A stretch of 8,128 nucleotides of DNA from Natronohydrobacter sp. (GTDB lineage Bacteria > Pseudomonadota > Alphaproteobacteria > Rhodobacterales > Rhodobacteraceae): positions 1 to 8,128 of the forward strand of contig SKRP01000339.1 in assembly GCA_007118445.1 (NCBI GenBank), given 5' to 3'. Every line of letters begins with the position of its first letter. The first letter of the stretch is position 1. A model generated the notes under the pieces. It worked only from the letters and a program-made list of their open reading frames with translations. It was not told the origin of the DNA and made no database searches. Shown here piece after piece: positions 6,815-8,128 of the stretch. The position numbers and the translations under genes were made by a program.

Positions 6815-8128
6815 GGGCGGCGGCCTCCTGTCCTGCGATGCGTCCGAATACTGTGCCGATGGTCATGCCGAACCCTGCCAGATAGCCCTGACCCAGGATC
6901 GATCCGGCCATGATCTCGCCTGCTGCCCAGACATTGGGCAGCAACCCATGCGCGCCCTGCACCTGCGCGCGCTCGGTGACTTTCAGCCCCAGATAGGTGA
7001 AGGTCACACCAGGGCGCAGCATGTAGCCGTAATAGGGCGGCGTATCGAGCGGGCGGGCCCAGTTGGTCTTGGGCGGGTCCAGCCCGTCCGTGGCCAGCCC
7101 GTCCAGCACGCCCGGCGTGAATGGGCCATCGCGGCAGGCAGCGTTGTATTCCGCGACAGTGCGGCGCAAGCCATCGCCCGATAGCCCCAGCGCCTGCGCC
7201 AGCCCGTCCAGCGTGTCGGCCTGCATGGGGTCAAAGACCGGCGGCATGAACAGACCCTGTGCTTTCTGATCGGTGATCGCATAGGCGATCTGATCAGGTT
7301 GCCCCGCGACCAGCCGCCCCCAGATCGCATAGCGCTTGGGCCAGACATCTTCGCCTTCGTCATGGAAACGCGCGGCGTCGCGATTGACGACCAGCGCATA
7401 GGGCACGCAATCCAGCCGCGTGACGATACCGCCGTCGAATTTCGGCGCGCGCCCGTCAATGGCGACGCAATGGCATTGCGTGGGATCGCCCACCGACAGA
7501 GCGCCCTGATCCAGCACATCGCGCAGCACCACACCGCGATTATAAGGCGTGCCACGGATCAGGAAATTCGCGGCCTCTGGCCCCCAGGCGCGGGTCAGCC
7601 AGTCCAGATCGGCCTGAAACCCGCCCGAGGCGAGGACTACCGCGCGCCCCTCGACCCTTGTGCCATCCGTCAGGATCGCAGCCGTAAAGTGCCCCTCACT
7701 CAGATCGATATGGCGCACTTCGGCATTGTAGCGGATGGTGACGCCCAGATCTTCGGCGCAGGCGTAATAGGCATTGACCAGCGCCTTGCCGCCGCCCAGG
7801 AAAAACGCATTGGTGCGGTCAAGCGACAGCGTGCCCGAAAGCGCGCCCTGAAAGATCACGCCATGCTGTTCCATCCAGGGCAGACAGGCTTCGCTGGTCC
7901 TGATCGCAAGGCGCGCGAGATCCGGGTCGGTCTGCCCCCCGGTCACGCGCAGCAGATCCTCGAAATATTCGTCTTCGTCATATGTATCGGTCAGCACAGA
8001 GAGCGGACCCTGATGCATACAGCGGAAATTGCGCGTGTGGCGCGAATTGCCGCCGCGCATATGCTCGGGCGCAGCTTCCAGAATGATCACGGATGCGCCG
8101 GTCTCGGCGGCTTCGATCGCGGCGCAGA
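6804..8128 (-). CDS. tcuA: FAD-dependent tricarballylate dehydrogenase TcuA, 5' end outside window
   Basis: TcuA oxidises tricarballylate to cis-aconitate, feeding the citric acid cycle. About 440 residues are visible from CAAIEAAETGASVIILEAAP, the second strand of the N-terminal FAD fold; the GxGxxG loop lies beyond base 8128. Then come EHMRGGNSRHTRNFRC, the GGGKALVNAYY segment, ASGGFQADLDWL, the family-typical DEGEDVWPKRYAIWGRLVA and a C-terminal FAD-binding tail AAGEIMAGSILGQGYLAGFG. This is the fumarate-reductase/succinate-dehydrogenase flavoprotein fold. GTG 8090 is internal: the frame and sequence similarity continue upstream of it, so the true start is outside. The TAA at 6804 overlaps tcuB. 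Other 3-oxosteroid or fumarate-type flavoproteins are possible, but the adjacent tcuB and the WPKRYAIWGR segment favour TcuA. Confidence 0.92.
   Translation of the reverse strand, partial: CAAIEAAETGASVIILEAAPEHMRGGNSRHTRNFRCMHQGPLSVLTDTYDEDEYFEDLLRVTGGQTDPDLARLAIRTSEACLPWMEQHGVIFQGALSGTLSLDRTNAFFLGGGKALVNAYYACAEDLGVTIRYNAEVRHIDLSEGHFTAAILTDGTRVEGRAVVLASGGFQADLDWLTRAWGPEAANFLIRGTPYNRGVVLRDVLDQGALSVGDPTQCHCVAIDGRAPKFDGGIVTRLDCVPYALVVNRDAARFHDEGEDVWPKRYAIWGRLVAGQPDQIAYAITDQKAQGLFMPPVFDPMQADTLDGLAQALGLSGDGLRRTVAEYNAACRDGPFTPGVLDGLATDGLDPPKTNWARPLDTPPYYGYMLRPGVTFTYLGLKVTERAQVQGAHGLLPNVWAAGEIMAGSILGQGYLAGFGMTIGTVFGRIAGQEAAAHVG
6824..6829 (-). promoter_or_regulatory. Ribosome binding site of tcuB inside tcuA
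   Basis: AGGAGG on the - strand, nine bases before ATG 6814, lies within the last codons of tcuA. It fixes the tcuB start and supports co-expression of the two genes. Confidence 0.75.

Noticed and set aside
1..8128. CRISPR array, tRNA or rRNA gene, transposase or integrase
   Set aside because: No regularly spaced repeats, cloverleaf, rRNA core or transposase motif was seen on either strand.

Overview
The window is GC-rich DNA from an alphaproteobacterium, most likely Rhodobacterales. That placement rests on protein style, GC content and an intergenic motif, and is inference without a database search. It divides into two halves that converge near 4.9 kb.

The left half (1 to about 4860, + strand) is a graveyard of catabolic genes. 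In order it holds remnants of a histidinol-dehydrogenase-family alcohol dehydrogenase (HpsN-like), a short-chain dehydrogenase (SDR), a LacI-type regulator without its DNA-binding domain, an unassigned 0.28 kb stretch, a double-cupin protein, a cobalamin-independent methionine-synthase-like protein (MetE family), and an RraA/aldolase-like protein. Almost every one is broken by single-base frameshifts, in-frame stops, truncations or a deletion that joins two genes. Together they look like a former operon for oxidising and breaking down a small hydroxylated, perhaps methylated, carbon source. Two diverged copies of a short intergenic element, each followed by a GC-rich hairpin, lie after the first and the cupin remnants.

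The right half (5031 to 8128, - strand) is intact and compact. A tricarballylate dehydrogenase (tcuA, 5' end outside the window) overlaps by 11 bases the start of its membrane iron-sulfur partner tcuB. After a gap of about 120 bases comes cobO, the corrinoid adenosyltransferase. TcuA should oxidise tricarballylate to cis-aconitate, and TcuB should pass the electrons to the membrane quinone pool. CobO belongs to coenzyme B12 synthesis and salvage. The leader between tcuB and cobO has a partial resemblance to a cobalamin riboswitch.

The contrast between about 3 kb without a lesion and about 4.8 kb with at least nine is the main signal here. It indicates recent loss of a whole pathway rather than poor sequence quality.
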